This document shows, in pieces, positions 35,741 to 52,187 of a DNA stretch of 64,000 bases. Source of the stretch: Phallusia mammillata (lineage: Eukaryota; Chordata; Ascidiacea; Phlebobranchia; Ascidiidae). The notes under the pieces were generated by a model, which searched no databases, was not told where the DNA came from, and saw nothing but the letters and a program-made list of their open reading frames with translations. Numbering within the stretch: position 1 is the stretch's first letter; each line of letters opens with the position of its first letter. Location: assembly GCA_003260075.1 (NCBI GenBank), contig QLIY01000102.1:62001-126000 (forward strand). Reading direction: 5' to 3'. The translations under genes and the position numbers were made by a program.

Positions 35741-38700
35741 TCATGTTGTAAATTTTTGACTTGCAACATCATCAAAGTTTGTTTCCAAATCATCATCAGA
35801 CAATAACATGTCAGAAGTTCTGAAGGAATCCAGTTGATGGTTGGATATATTGTCAATTACTGTTTGAGTGGGGTACTCTATTGTGGAAATGAAAGCATGC
35901 TCTTCTGGTGAGCTAGTAAAGGATATTTCATTGCCAATTATGGATGTGCCACCAAAATATGTTGAGCTGGTATTGGTAGATGAGCTTCTTTGCACACAAG
36001 CAGCATTGACCAGTTGACTCTTGTCATCACTGTCTTTTGATGTTGTAATTTGCCGTAAGTCCACTGATGGATTCCGATAATTGCTATTAGATGACCAATT
36101 CTGAGAAAAAGCAATGCGAGGTAAATGCGTTTAGATTTCATATTCCATTTGTATATGATTTAGCTGTAATTGATTAGTGAACCAGAATCGGATTTTTAGC
36201 AAATATTTTTGGAACGCTGTAAAACTTTTTTTTAATTATTTTTAAACCATCTGTTAAAGTTTCCCGGATTTATGTTCATATTTTAAACCTTGGGAATCAA
36301 TGATTGTGTTAGATAAAAATACAGCTAAACAGTTCTTACCTGGTGCTGGATAATGTTACTCTTTCTAAAAAATCTTATTACCACTGATCTGACCTCTCCA
36401 TTCAAGATGCAGTGAAACAGCAAAATAAATATTCCCTGGAATTGTCAAGTGGTAAATGTAAATATATTGAATTGAAAACACTGAAATTGAAAACATACTT
36501 GAGTGGCATTCATAAGTGTGAAAAGATAAAGCATTGAAATGTGACTAAGAGACTGAGGAAGTAGTCCAAAAGTCCAAGATATCCCAAGTATAGGCATTAA
36601 TATGATGGCACCCTTCAGAGATTTCCTAAACAAAGGACGCAAGATTTTTACCTGCTGTAATGTTTTATTTTCCAAGCAAGAACTGTACCTGACATGGTCA
36701 AGATTTGATTCTTTTTTGCCAGTAGAAGGAGTGTACATTTTGTTGGTTGCTTGGGAACTTCTTACAATGATAAATGATACCCTTGCAAGCACAACAGTGT
36801 TGAGCTTAAACACGACACAAAGAGTTATACAAGTACATTCCTAATAGTTTTTTTAATGCATGGACTGATTTGGTGTACTTACGGTTAAAACAGTAATAGC
36901 TGGTAACACCAAACTCCAAATCAGATAATTTTCTGTGCTAAGCCAGCACCACTCAATTAATTGAAGCCCAGGTTGGGCATCCATTAAAGAATTTTCTGAT
37001 TTTATATCACCATCACAGCTTTGCTCTCCTATCCCTTTTAAATAGCATGTTGGGTAAGGTTTTTGACTTAAGCCATAAGCAGCTGTCACAGTTGACACCA
37101 CAAGTGGAACTCCTATTAAAAATAAAAAAGCAAAGTAGATAAAATTTTTAACACTCTTAATAATAATAAAAGTAATCATACCCCATCCAATGAAATATCG
37201 CACCACTTTAAATTTTGTCATAGCATTAAAGACATCGATGACACACAAATGTAGGGTGATTCCTTCACAAAGCATCCACATAAACATTGCCAGCAGTGAA
37301 AAGTGAGTAAGAAAAGCAACAATAATACAAGGAGTTGGTGTCACATCCTGACAACAATTAGTTGTTAACCATGATATTTGTATTAACTTTTTATTTTTAC
37401 TGTACCATTTGTATGTAATGCAGACAATTAGATTTGCTAGATTGTAAATAAGTTTGTGTTAATAACTAAGTAGTCATGAAAGTTGGAACCATCAAGATTA
37501 TGATAATTTACCAACAACATTGCACAGATTAAACACAGACAGGTAACATCAATTAAATTTTGCATTATTCAAATTCCAAATTAACCAGTGTCATAAACAA
37601 TGTGAAACAAACTTTTTGTATCACCTTCGAGTTTTCTGCTTTAAAGGAAAATAGTTGGACAACGTGAAAAATGATGAGGGAGATAACCAAATGAAAGTGA
37701 GCCACCATTCTCTCTGACTTGAGACTTTGTCGAAATGCAGCAAAAACTACCTATAAATCAATATTTTACCCTAGTTAATTCCATTGTGCCACAGACACAA
37801 TTCTTAGTACAGCAAACAAAATGTTTTACCAGGGTGATAATAAGACAAAATACAGACAGGGATTCGCCAATATAAGAAATGTGTGACAAAATGGCCATGT
37901 CTGATGCCCCAACCTGAAAGAAACCATATAAATTAATTTAATATAAGAAACTGTCATTTCAATAGGTTTTTACCTGTGTTACAGATAAGAGAACATGTAC
38001 ATAAATAAAATTATGACATAGAATTACCTGAGGTGGAATTACTTGCAACAGGATCGCAAAGTTAGTGGTGTGATTACAAGAACATGTTACTTGATTGTTT
38101 TCCACATCAACATTTTTTACAAAGCAACCACTGTAAATCAAAAAAGCAATAAGAATCACACACACAAAATTATTTATCAGTCCCTTTGTTAAATGTTAAC
38201 TTAATAGTAGTTTTAACTTTTAAGTATCTTCAGCTATATGAATAAAATATACTCACTGCGAATCCCATTGTTGAGTGTCAGCTAAATAACTACATGTAAA
38301 GTAGTATTTTTCTCCCCTTAGTATTGGATTTGGAATATCAGAAGTATTGAATGGAACCTTAAACTTTACAGATGATAACATTTTTTTGCCATTTTGCATC
38401 ACTGTTACTGACAGCACAGGAGAATTTGGGATAAACTGCAAAAAAATACATAAGAAATCTTTGACAATATATAAACAACAAGTTTCATACCAATTGATTT
38501 GTATTGGAATGTTGTGAAGTATTGGATTGCATGTTCTTGTCTTCGCCTTCAGCTTTTGAGATGAGGTGAATAATGTTTGGAAATGTAGAAGTTATGAAAT
38601 ATGCTGGAATGCTGCTGTTGGCTGAAGATGATTCAACAACTAGGCTTTTGTCTTGAGTTTCTGGAGTTTTATTAGGAAAAAAAATGGTATACATATGATC

Positions 38701-41700
38701 AAACTTGGACAAAAATGATTGCAATTTTACAAAAAAAATAATTTAACAATTTGACCAGATTTTTCTCAGTGATTTATTAAATTAGTTTTTAAATTACAAG
38801 GTTTTAGCAAATAATTTTACTTCCTAAAATGAAGGTGATAGCTAAAGCTACAAATCAAAGAGGGTAGTACCATTGTTATTTGAGACATTCAGTTCAGCAT
38901 GGAAGTACTGCTTTTCAATGCTGCTAACCACATTGGCTGATGAGACAGTAAACGATGGTTCACTTTCCAATATGTCAGAACCACCACTTACTATTACTTG
39001 CTTTAGAACATTTTCTGTAATAAAGAGTAATGAATGGGGATTTTGATTGGAGTTTGAAACATTTTTTCCTGAAATAAAAATAAATTTTTTAATATGGTCA
39101 AATTTCGATATATTCCATACATGTAATTGAATAATGTACCTCTTTGTGTGGCATTAATAGTTTTGGATGATTGAATTTCCATCCATTCATCAGCTCGGTC
39201 TGCATCAGCAAGGTTATCCATAATGGAAACAAAATCTTGGATCAGCTTTTTAGTACCTGATTTACTTAGCTGGCTATAATTTACTGGCTAAAAGAAAAAA
39301 ATTGAGTAAAAATTAAAGTCTGACTCCAATATTGAGGGATGATGTTACACATACACACAAATGATCAAAGCTTTGCACAAGTACATTTTCATGCAAAAAA
39401 GGTCATTATTGCTTATTATTCCTGACAATTTCAACAGTTATTCATGTCATCGCAGAATATTTTATGTAAAATGTTTTTTAAGCAAAATCTACAATACAAA
39501 CCTATGGTAAAAATTTGATTTTACCTGTAAGGCCTCAACAGATCCAACAAGAGAACCAAGATCCAAGCTGTTTTGTGCAACTGGATAACGTAGTGAGTCA
39601 GCTATTTCACTTAACTTTTGGGATGCATCATCAGCATCAATATATTTGATTGCTTCATCTTTTTCCACACCCAGCATATCATACAATGATACAAATTGTG
39701 TTGGCTGGGTTTTAGATCCTGTTACAAAAAGATTCAAAAATGTCTAATTCATTAGGAACCTCAAACATTGATCTCAACATACATGTCATGAAAGGTTTCC
39801 TGTTGTATTCTAAATAACCATTCAAATATATTTAAAAAACACATATTTATGTACATTTTTTGTTTTTCTAGTCCTAGAATTTTTTTTATGTTTTAGTTGC
39901 ACATAAAGTAAAATAGCTACCCATGTCAATTTCACAAAGTGCAAAAGATTTCGTTCTGATGTAGTTTGAATGAAAACATAATAATTTGGGACAGGCTGTG
40001 TCTTCAGTTGTCCTCAGCACAAAGGACAGAGAACACAATGTCCATTCATTTCCCACTGTAGTTGTTTGTCCACGTGCAGCTTGTCTGTCAAGCCTGAAGT
40101 CCTTGAGGTATTGCTGGCAGCATTTTCCACTACATTTATAAAAGGTATTGGTTACTTCGAAGTTTGTTGCACTGCATTATATTGATTTTTTTTCTTACCT
40201 GTAATTTTTACAAAAGTCATGTCGTTTCGTGAAGACATTGTTTAAATGAATCCATAATCGAACCTTTCGTTTTTTTGCAACATCAACGCTTAAGAAAAAC
40301 AAAATAGAATAGAAAAAAACTTGTAAAGAGTGTATCTTTTAAATTGTAAATGTTTTGAAAGACATTGTTCAAATACATATATAATCTGAATGTTCACTTT
40401 GCAATAATGCCTAAACAAAGGATAGAAGAATGATATCACAAAAAAAATCTTTATGTGTTTTTCCAAAATTGACAGATGCTCATCACATGCAAGACAAGTA
40501 TAATTATTTAAAACACAACTTACTTGATCCAATTTACAATTGTTCGAAAATCTTCACCAAAGTAGACACGAAATAACCTTGATCGGGGTCCACTGCTTGA
40601 ACAAACGTTTTGTATTCGTTTTCCGTCAAATTTTTTAAATAGTTTGACAGGAAACAATTTGGCAAGAGTGCCATTGCGAAACAGCTCGTAACCTTAGAAC
40701 AAAGTTCATGTAAATAGTTTTACACCAATGTCGTGAACAAACGCACTAACTCGGACATACCTAAAATTGGCGCTGCCAGGCCCGGCTTTCGATTCAATCC
40801 ATTCAAATTGTCAACATATGAACGGTTCGTAACAGGGAGAGCCCCTAATGTGGTAAAGGAGTTTTTGCCAAAAGGATCGTAGTAGGGAATCGCAAAACTT
40901 TTGTTCGATCTAAAGTTATCAAACACGGTAAAATATAAGTTGCAAGGCATTTTCTATATACACGAAAAAAGTCACGGTGTTTAAACTTTAGGTATATTAA
41001 TAAAAAAGACTTACTTTTTTGTCGATTTGGTATTCATGCAATTTGTACCTGTCAATAAAATGAGCCGAAGTTGGAGCACCACTGCATGCCAGGAATTGCG
41101 CGTTTTGAGAAGACGTCAAAAGCAGTCGTCCGCCGTTCCATTGACATTCGTACTGCTGTCCTTTAACTTCCAGGAAAACCACGTGTACTCGTTCGAAGTC
41201 AAACACAGATCGTATTACAACTTCCTTCCCAGGACCATGACTTGCCCCCTTGCGAACTTGCATGAAAACTCAATCAATCAACATGCGTTTGTGATAAGGT
41301 GAAGAAATATAAGATGCGTAGACTAACCTGGGTCGACACAGTCTGCATAGACGTTTGGTGGTACTCTTTGCCAAGTTTTTGCATTCTTTTCTAGTTGCAA
41401 CATGATGTTAGGATATTGCAGATACAAGTATAATTGGTTTTGGGGGCTGGTTGTGGCAAAAGTAATAATGTCATGGTCTCGTAGACACAGGTTCCAGACA
41501 CTTGTGAGAGTTTCCACAAATGGAGCAGAATATGCTGTAAAGGTATCATCGACGAACTTATAGACCATGTACTGCCTGGATTTAGCGCCCGACTCTTGTT
41601 GTGAAGTCAAATAAAAAGTTAGATTTTGAAATCGAAAAGTCACATCAAATCTGACTGTAATAAAAAAAAACATTTAAAAACAAACAACAACAAAAAACAA

Positions 41701-42399
41701 TACAAAACCGTTAATTACAACATTGCAACTTTTGTGTGTAATACTGGAAGAAACATTTCAACTTACTAATTTGATTTATTGATGGACAGTCTGGTGGTGA
41801 TATCACTTCCGCATAATCAACATCGGGATAACTTCGACCTTTTGAAAACAAAAGGAAAATTATCACACTATGTTTGCAATACTCTTGTTGAATTGAAACC
41901 TACATGATAACACGTCGCAGTATCCGTAATTTTGGGCGGAAACATAACACCAAGGTCCCTTGTTTTCAGTTGGCTCCGGATTTCGACAATAATTGTGATC
42001 ACCAACGTCGTATCGGCGTTTTGATCTGCTTGGTAAATCCGCCGCTGGTGTTTTTAGCCAGTTTATGCATGGCCTGTCATGTTCTGTGACATTTACTTTT
42101 CCAGTGTAACTGTGACCCCTGCCGTTGTAACAGGAAACATCGTCCACTTTTGGCGGAGGTTGTTTTTCCAAACCTGTGTATAAACTCAAACTATTTAGCC
42201 TGGATGCACTCAAACGCGAACTAAAATCATGAAGGCTTCTGTAAGTTTATTACTTTAAAAATTAAATAATTAACTTACTGATGTAACAGCATGTCGTTTC
42301 TCCACATTTCTCTAAATCCGCGTTTTTATCCTGTATTGTATACTGCATGGAACCACATTTAAAAAGCAAAAATAAAACTCCGCATGCTAGCAACAACAT
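35741..42399 (-). CDS. Adhesion GPCR with N-terminal kringle domain, 22 exons
   Basis: Exons: 42279-42399, 41904-42173, 41767-41838, 41328-41654, 41015-41268, 40761-40953, 40524-40692, 40199-40288, 39921-40129, 39525-39718, 39140-39287, 38871-39068, 38491-38660, 38257-38435, 38028-38130, 37830-37913, 37625-37750, 37182-37347, 36883-37112, 36499-36840, 36340-36435, 35741-36100. Phases close to about 1366 residues. Signal peptide MLLLACGVLFLLF. Kringle in exon 2, closing in exon 3, with all six cysteines (CYNGRG, PCINW, NYCRNP, GPWCYV, YCDV, final SC). A long ectodomain follows, then a GPS motif (QQWDSHGC ... CSCNHTTNFAILL) ending a probable GAIN domain; autoproteolysis would fall at HT/T. Seven membrane segments include WMLCEGITLHL (TM3), EWCWLS and GWG. 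The cytoplasmic tail is serine/threonine-rich. Ligand and subfamily unknown. Confidence 0.92.
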
Positions 42400-43074
42400 A
42401 TCGAATAGAGTTTCTGCCCACGAAAATGCTTAATTGTCAATATATTAACAAACTGCTAAATTGACAGTATATTAACAAATACCTTAAATTATACGAGATA
42501 GTAAACTCCTCCGTTTCAATAGAGTATTTTCAGTGACAGATAACAGAAAACATATAATTCGTCAACAATTTAGTGACTTCTGTTTGACAGCATTCAAAGT
42601 ACAATAAATGCTGCCCGACTCAGTCACAAAACTTTTAGCACTCTTGTGCTAAGGAATAAATTGACCGCGTTGTTTCTGCTCACGCCACACTGTCCTGGCG
42701 CGACGCGTTGCAACTGCAAATATGGCATTTTGACAAACCATTACCAGATCAGACTTGAAAGACGAGATGTTATCACTGATCCCGTATCTTGTAATCCCTG
42801 TTTTTATCGTTCTCATGCTAAAAATTTGTTTTTACCAGTGATGTAGGCCTACCGAATATTCGGTTTGCCGAATTTATTCGGACGAATCGGCCGACTTTAC
42901 AAAGATTCGATTTGGGCAGAATAATTTGTTACGATTCGTCCTATTTTTTACGAACACAAATTTGAAACGTAAAACGTGATGAAACACAACTATTTCGTTG
43001 TGTAACACCAGTGTTTGACACAAATAAAAAAGTGCCCTAAAACAACTTTTGTAATATATAGGCCCATAGGCGCC

Positions 43075-43570
43075 GAGTGGGCGGTGGCGGGGTGGCGCCG
43101 CCACCTTGGGTTTGTAAAGCACGGTGGCGGCCACCGTGGATATTTTGGTTAATGTTTGTAGCGGTATCGTACGAAACATCGAAAAAGCAACGAAAAACTG
43201 TAACCTGTTTTGATTATTGCCTTGTTTATGACGTCAAACACACAGTTGTTGCCGGTTAATGGTATACCATTATTGTGTACTATTCAATTGTGCTGTAATA
43301 AACGGTTATTGTAGGTGATGCAAATGCAACAACAACGTAACAAAATATTTTTTAAACGCTGACAAACCAATGATAAACGTTACATTGCAAAGTGATCCAA
43401 GAAAATACTATTTCAAAAATTCGTTTTTAATGACAAACGTTGCATTCTATAGGAAGTTGGTTGGGCTTTGAGTTTGAGGTCATGTGGTTGCACGCTTTAG
43501 TGACGTCACATGAAATGACGTCATACTTCAAGTACGCCACCTTGGATTTTTGCAAAACTCGGCGCCTATG
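43075..43570. mobile_element. hAT-like MITE (CATAGGCGCCGAGT termini)
   Basis: 496 bp with inverted ends CATAGGCGCCGAGT / ACTCGGCGCCTATG and an 8-bp target duplication TATAGGCC at 43067-43074 and 43571-43578. The GC-rich left part encodes nothing. Confidence 0.88.
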
Positions 43571-43962
43571 TATAGGCCTATGCTTCACACCACGAAAGAA
43601 CACAAATACCGAAAATTGTCTCCGAAAAGGTCAAATTACCGACAACAGTTTTTACATGACAATTTACCAAAATCCAACAGAAAAGCTGATTACTTTCGCA
43701 ATGTGATGTGAAGTATGCTACAAACTTTATTAGCTGCTGATTTGAAACATAAATTAACAAACGCTGGCGTTGCAAAACTTAAACGGAAACAGTGTTTGAA
43801 AAATGTTTTACATTTTAAAATTTTGATGACATTGTGCGCCACATGTGGACGCTTTATTTCACCACGGTTACAAACACAACATGTAGCCCTATCCTGTATT
43901 GATACAAATGCCGAGTGTTTTCCCGCACACTTATTTTGTTTATTGTTAATGTAATAAATTTT

Positions 43963-43964
43963 AG
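43963..43964 (+). promoter_or_regulatory. Splice acceptor upstream of the ATAT1 start
   Basis: AATTTTAG precedes the 55-base leader of the ATAT1 start codon. It is either the end of a 5' UTR intron or a trans-splice acceptor; no upstream exon was identified. Confidence 0.4.
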
Positions 43965-44019
43965 TCTTAAAACTGATTTTGAATTCGAAGGTTTAGGCAA
44001 AGGTTTGGATTTAACTCAA

Positions 44020-47444
<3,425 letters not shown>

Positions 47445-47724
47445 ATGTGCAATCTTCACTTTTTTATTTTTATGGGCTGTTTATTTTTTATATTTTTATG
47501 CAGTATTGTTTATGTCTGTCTTTTTTTATTGTTTAATGTCTGTCCAATAACCGGTAAAAATTTATATTTGCTATTTATAACAAAAACTTCATTGCTGTTC
47601 TCATCATACAAAGAAAAAATACAGCGTTATGAGTTATTTTAATTGTGAATTGACACAAATGAACAAAAAATTAAAAAAAGTATAAAACAACCATGATTCA
47701 AATCGTCTAGAAAAAACAAAGGGC

Positions 47725-49611
47725 TTAAGCCATTAGTCCTCCTGAACGAAAAAAGATAAGTGTTATTTTCTACTATAGCCTACAATATATAAATTAATTT
47801 AAATTCACCTGTCACTTCTAAGCAGGAACAGTTAACATAACCCCCCCCCCAAAACTTCATTGCTGTTCTCATCATACAAAGAAAAAATACAGCGTTATTG
47901 AGTTATTTTAATTGTGAACTGACACAAATAAACAAACAATTAAAAAAAGTATAAAACAACCATGATCAAAGTTGTCTAGAAAAAAACATAAACACAGAGG
48001 TTTAAGCCATTAGTCCTCCTGAACAAAAAAAATATAAGTGTTATTTTCTACTATATCCTACAATATATAAATTAATGTAAATTCACCTGTCACTTCTAGG
48101 CAAGAACAGTTAACATAGGAACTTTCATCAGAAGCGAGAAACAGACAGGCCTTGGCAACTTCTAAAAACAGTACAAACCAATATTTTCATCATAAACATA
48201 ATGCAAAAAAGTATCAACCTTCAGGGTTCCCCATTCGCTTTGCAGGAATTAGATGTATCATCTAAATAAATGAAAGTCAATCTATTTGTGGACATAAATA
48301 AGCAGAATTGGGCAAACTATTGTGTAACCCCCCCCCCAACAGACAGGCCTTGGCAACTTCTAAAAACAGTACAAACCAATATTTTGTAATATTTTCATTA
48401 TAAACATGATGCAAAAAAGTATCAACCTTCAGGGTTCCCCATGCGCTTTGCAGGAATTAGATGTATCATCTAAATAAATAAAAGTCAATCTATTTGTGGA
48501 CATAAATAAGCAGAATCGGGCAAACTATTGTGTAAGGGATATTCTATAGATTAGCTGTAACATATTTTTTACATTTATTTTTTATGCTACATATATATTT
48601 GAAAGTTAAGGTACCTGGTTTAACACTTTTTCTGGGACTACTTGTGTCATTGGTGTTTGAATGAATCCAGGCAATACAGCATTACAGCGAATGCCGAACC
48701 TTGAGCAAAACAAGGCAAAAATACATGTTCATAGTTCTAATTAAAAGTGTGCAATTCACCTTCCCATTTCTATTCCAACTGATTTGGTAAAGCCAATGAC
48801 TCCAGCTTTTGATGCAGCATAGTTTGCTTGACCGACATTTCCACCCTGATAGGTAAAGCAACAGATCATAGCTTTATAAACAAATGTGTGTTCACTAATA
48901 AACAAACCTTTCCCACAATACTTGAAATGTTAACTATTGATGCTGGTTTTAACTCTCCTGAGGATTTCATGTCTGATATGTAGGCTTGAGTCATCAAAAA
49001 GATACTCTTAAAAGATTACAGATTAATATATGATATAAAATAGCACTAATAACATGCAGCAGAAAACAAGCATTTGCTATTACACTTACCTTCAGATTGA
49101 CTTGTATAACATCATCAAACTGCTTTTCACTCATGTTTAATAACAAGCTATCCCTGGTAATGCCAGCACAGTTAACTAGTATGTCACCCTTTCTTTCAAA
49201 CAGTGTCTGACCAATATCAATGAAAAATGATTATGACTGAACATTTTTGTAGGACTTCAATGCACTCACCTGCGATTTTTTAAATAGGCTACTTGCAAAG
49301 CCGGAGTTTGAAACGTCTCCAGCAATGCAGTGATGATCATTTTCATGTTGTTTGTCCAACTTTTGTGACAATTCATTAATTTTTGGCTCGTTTCTGTCAA
49401 CCAACAAAACACTCGCACCCTCAGAGGCGAAAATCCGACAGATTGCGTGACCTATTCCACTTCCAGCTCCTTTACATGTGAAAACAAATTAAATTGCCAC
49501 CGATTTTAAAACGTGCTTACTTGTACGTCATGTGTATCCTTGTTTGCCTTTGAAAAATAATTGCTCACCTGTCACAATTGCATATTTTCCGAGTAAACGA
49601 GTAGACCCCAT
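47725..49611 (-). CDS. HSD17B8: Estradiol 17-beta-dehydrogenase 8 / ketoacyl-ACP reductase subunit
   Basis: Short-chain dehydrogenase. In vertebrates HSD17B8 is the alpha subunit of mitochondrial 3-ketoacyl-ACP reductase (with CBR4) and also oxidises estradiol. Exons 49569-49611, 49270-49469, 49090-49206, 48908-49006, 48760-48845, 48615-48699, 48427-48469, 48087-48161, 48002-48018 give 254 residues (human 261). Landmarks: [10 protein letters not shown] cofactor loop, [20 protein letters not shown] serine, [19 protein letters not shown] with the catalytic Tyr and Lys, [17 protein letters not shown], and a GGLMA end. Exon 7 is present again at 48219-48261 and exon 9 again at 47725-47741, with part of exon 8 repeated twice, because ten-C joins at 47841 and 48328 duplicate this end. 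The model uses the only complete set. Confidence 0.93.
47841..47850. other. C run (10) between duplicated flanks
   Basis: Exactly ten C. 47583-47840 recurs at 47851-48117 with scattered substitutions and small indels. The repeat carries the last HSD17B8 exon. Confidence 0.88.
48328..48337. other. C run (10) between duplicated flanks
   Basis: Exactly ten C. 48140-48327 recurs at 48338-48534 and carries HSD17B8 exon 7 and the start of exon 8. The second copy has an extra short ATTTTGTA-type insertion. Confidence 0.88.
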
Positions 49612-50179
49612 TGCAGATTACCGAAAATCTTCTGGTTTCGTTCAGTCGTGACGTAGCACGTTAGTCTGTTTACACAAGAGCTTACGATATTCGTTAAACC
49701 ACAATTTATAACCAGCGCTCGTTGTACGCCACTTTATGTTGCGAAGGCTGCAAGTATCAACACACGGCACATCCGCAGTCCGTGCTCCACAAAGTCCGCT
49801 AAGCCATATGGGGGATTCCCCCGCCGCGTACAAATATATGCTGACTACCACGGTTACGACCGACGAAACCTTCTGCAGTAGTCAAACACATATCCCCGCA
49901 TGGGACGTTTTTTTAGCGGGTTGTGAGTAAAAAATTGGTCCAATCGGGTTTCGGTTCGTCGTTTCAATGCAAACCATCAAGTGTACAATGTTCCCTAGCC
50001 ACCGATGAGAAAAATATTTTATTCTCTGTCGCATTCCGAAAGGCAAGATGAAACTCCGATGCGCGATTTCCAGAACCCCGACCGGGTGAGAAGCACACGT
50101 GTGCTGCACGCGGACCCCATTTTTTACATGCGTAGGTTCATGTCGCTATGTTCATTGAATCGTTATTTATACCATAGAC

Positions 50180-50615
50180 CAGGACTACTCAATTAGTTTT
50201 GCTTAAGGTTCAGATGGAAAGGGTAAGAATTACTAATGGTCCGGACACTTCTGTCAAAAATACCAACACAAGAATTCTTAAGCCGGTTTGAGTTATAGCT
50301 AATGGGGAGAATCGCGGTCCAAGATGAAAGCTTGAATGAGGCACTAAACGTGAATTTACTGTTTGCGAGAGTAAATTGGCACAACGTCATACAGAATACA
50401 TTTTATCTGGTTTTGCAGGATTGCTTGGACAATCTGAGCTCACATGAGATTTTGGAAACACTTTAGACTCCTTAAACATGACAATGTTCAAGTAATTAAC
50501 ACACAAATGAAATATGTATCTAAATGTTGCCGTATAATCAAACGACCGCCGAGGTCTACATTTAACGCCCCAAAGGTCCGGATATGGACCGCGATCCGCC
50601 ATTTGAGTAGCCCTG
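50180..50615. mobile_element. hAT MITE (CAGGRCTACTCAA termini)
   Basis: 436 bp. Ends are CAGGACTACTCAA and TTGAGTAGCCCTG, inverted with one mismatch. The 8-bp target duplication CCATAGAC lies at 50172-50179 and 50616-50623. Confidence 0.9.
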
Positions 50616-51893
50616 CCATAGACCATGGTCCTTAGCGTAAGCCGTAACCCACGTCTGAATGACTATACGAGTCGATATTCAGAACATTTTTCACTTCATT
50701 ATAGATGACACGTTTTTCAAGCTTTTGTAAACTATAGGATTTGTACGTTTTTCGGCTTACTTATTTGACAAATTATGATTAAAGCCTGAAAAGCAGCGAG
50801 ATTTTCAAACAAACAGAGGAGCACAGCAGGAATCCCGCGATCTCATTTCAGTTATTGTGTTTCCCTACCCTACAACTTATAAAAAAAACTCACATTTTCA
50901 ATTTACAATCCAACAAAAGTGTGGTTGTATTTTCGAGGCAGAGAAAGAAAATCCACACTGCCGTAAATAAAACAGACTACCTTCTAAACATACGGCACAT
51001 ACAACTGGTTGTATACATGAAATGAGAACTTAAATTGTGGGTTACTTGAAAATACAGTTCGCAAAACGTATGCGAATTACTTTTGAAGCGATCAGTTACG
51101 CCACACGATGCATGGCAGCATGCACGGAAAAATACCTCCTGATAATAGGTAATACGATGGAAATGTCTTCGGCGGCGCTGCACCAATATGATTGCTGTTA
51201 TACAGAGGACAAGACAATAAACTGCTCTCGGGTTGGATTAAAACGTTTCATTAGGTCGTTGTGAATGTGAATTGTGAACATCATCAGATAGTGTCGATTT
51301 TTGCAAGGATGTCATGACATAAATCACTTTAGGAGCAGCGCAGGACAACTACCAAAGTTCGCAGAAAAAGCCCCTTGGTTGTCGACCGTCGTCACTACAG
51401 TTTCGCATGTACATCGTTAGTACAATGGTCATACAAAACGTTTACACGCGACATTCGTTCGCTAATCGGTACAAAGATGAGACACAGTGATTGGCATAAA
51501 CATTTTGATAGCGCAAGCAAAACGCTCGCGAATGGCGGCAACTGACTACCGCACAACCTTTGTTGTGTTAAGAGAGTGGTCGGTACCTTGACCTGGTTGT
51601 ATGAAGCAACGTTGCGCTTTAGACATCATCGTACATGCCGCACAATTCAAGTGGTCGACAAACTGGGTTAATACGAAGAAAAATTCCCACAACGCAGTTA
51701 AACTGGGAAAATGTAGTTTGGGTAAAACGAGAATGAAAAGCGTCGCGCAACTGGAATACATATGAAAGAAGGTTTGAAGTGTATGCGCTCTTTGTACAGG
51801 TTAAATACATAAAGCAAGCGACATGAGCGTGGAATCAGTTAAAGGTATCTAAAAGAGACTAGAAGCATTCTGTCATCTTGTAAATTCCTTCTA

Positions 51894-51913
51894 ATATATA
51901 TATATATATATAT
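51894..51913. repeat. (TA)n microsatellite
   Basis: Ten TA units. Confidence 0.9.
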
Positions 51914-52187
51914 CAGTATCCAATCGGTAGCAGCAGAAAAGCAACCGTACGTGTCGACTGGATGTTGGTAACGCAACAAGTGGGACACAAACAAAAGTCC
52001 GACAAAACCAGCAAGTTGGTACAAACACGAACAAGCACACAGAACATTTGAAACACAACAAGAGCTCTCAACAGAACGATGCTATACACCAAAATATTAT
52101 GAAAAAGCCCAGTTGGTGGAACTCCTATGTACAAAATCAAGAAACGCTTTCCACCGCACACATTTTACCGGTTTTGCGAACTGATTA

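Larger units (their letters stand above)
42400..43964. other. Intergenic between divergent aGPCR and ATAT1 genes
   Basis: From 42845 a word-rich segment (CCGAATATTCGG and GCCGAATTTATTCGG) looks like a transposon left part beginning near CAGTGATGTAGGCCTACC. Its right end was not found. The hAT element at 43075 sits inside it. The rest probably holds promoters. Confidence 0.4.
49612..52187. other. Intergenic between HSD17B8 and PRRC2
   Basis: Contains the HSD17B8 upstream region, a hAT MITE and a TA microsatellite. A 75-codon plus-strand frame at 51037-51264 resembles nothing known. No gene supported. Confidence 0.4.

Noticed and set aside
36645..36690. A 34-base intron in adhesion GPCR exon 19 (GTACAG to ACATTACAG)
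   Set aside because: Too short for a normal intron, and the unspliced frame reads through into a good transmembrane segment.
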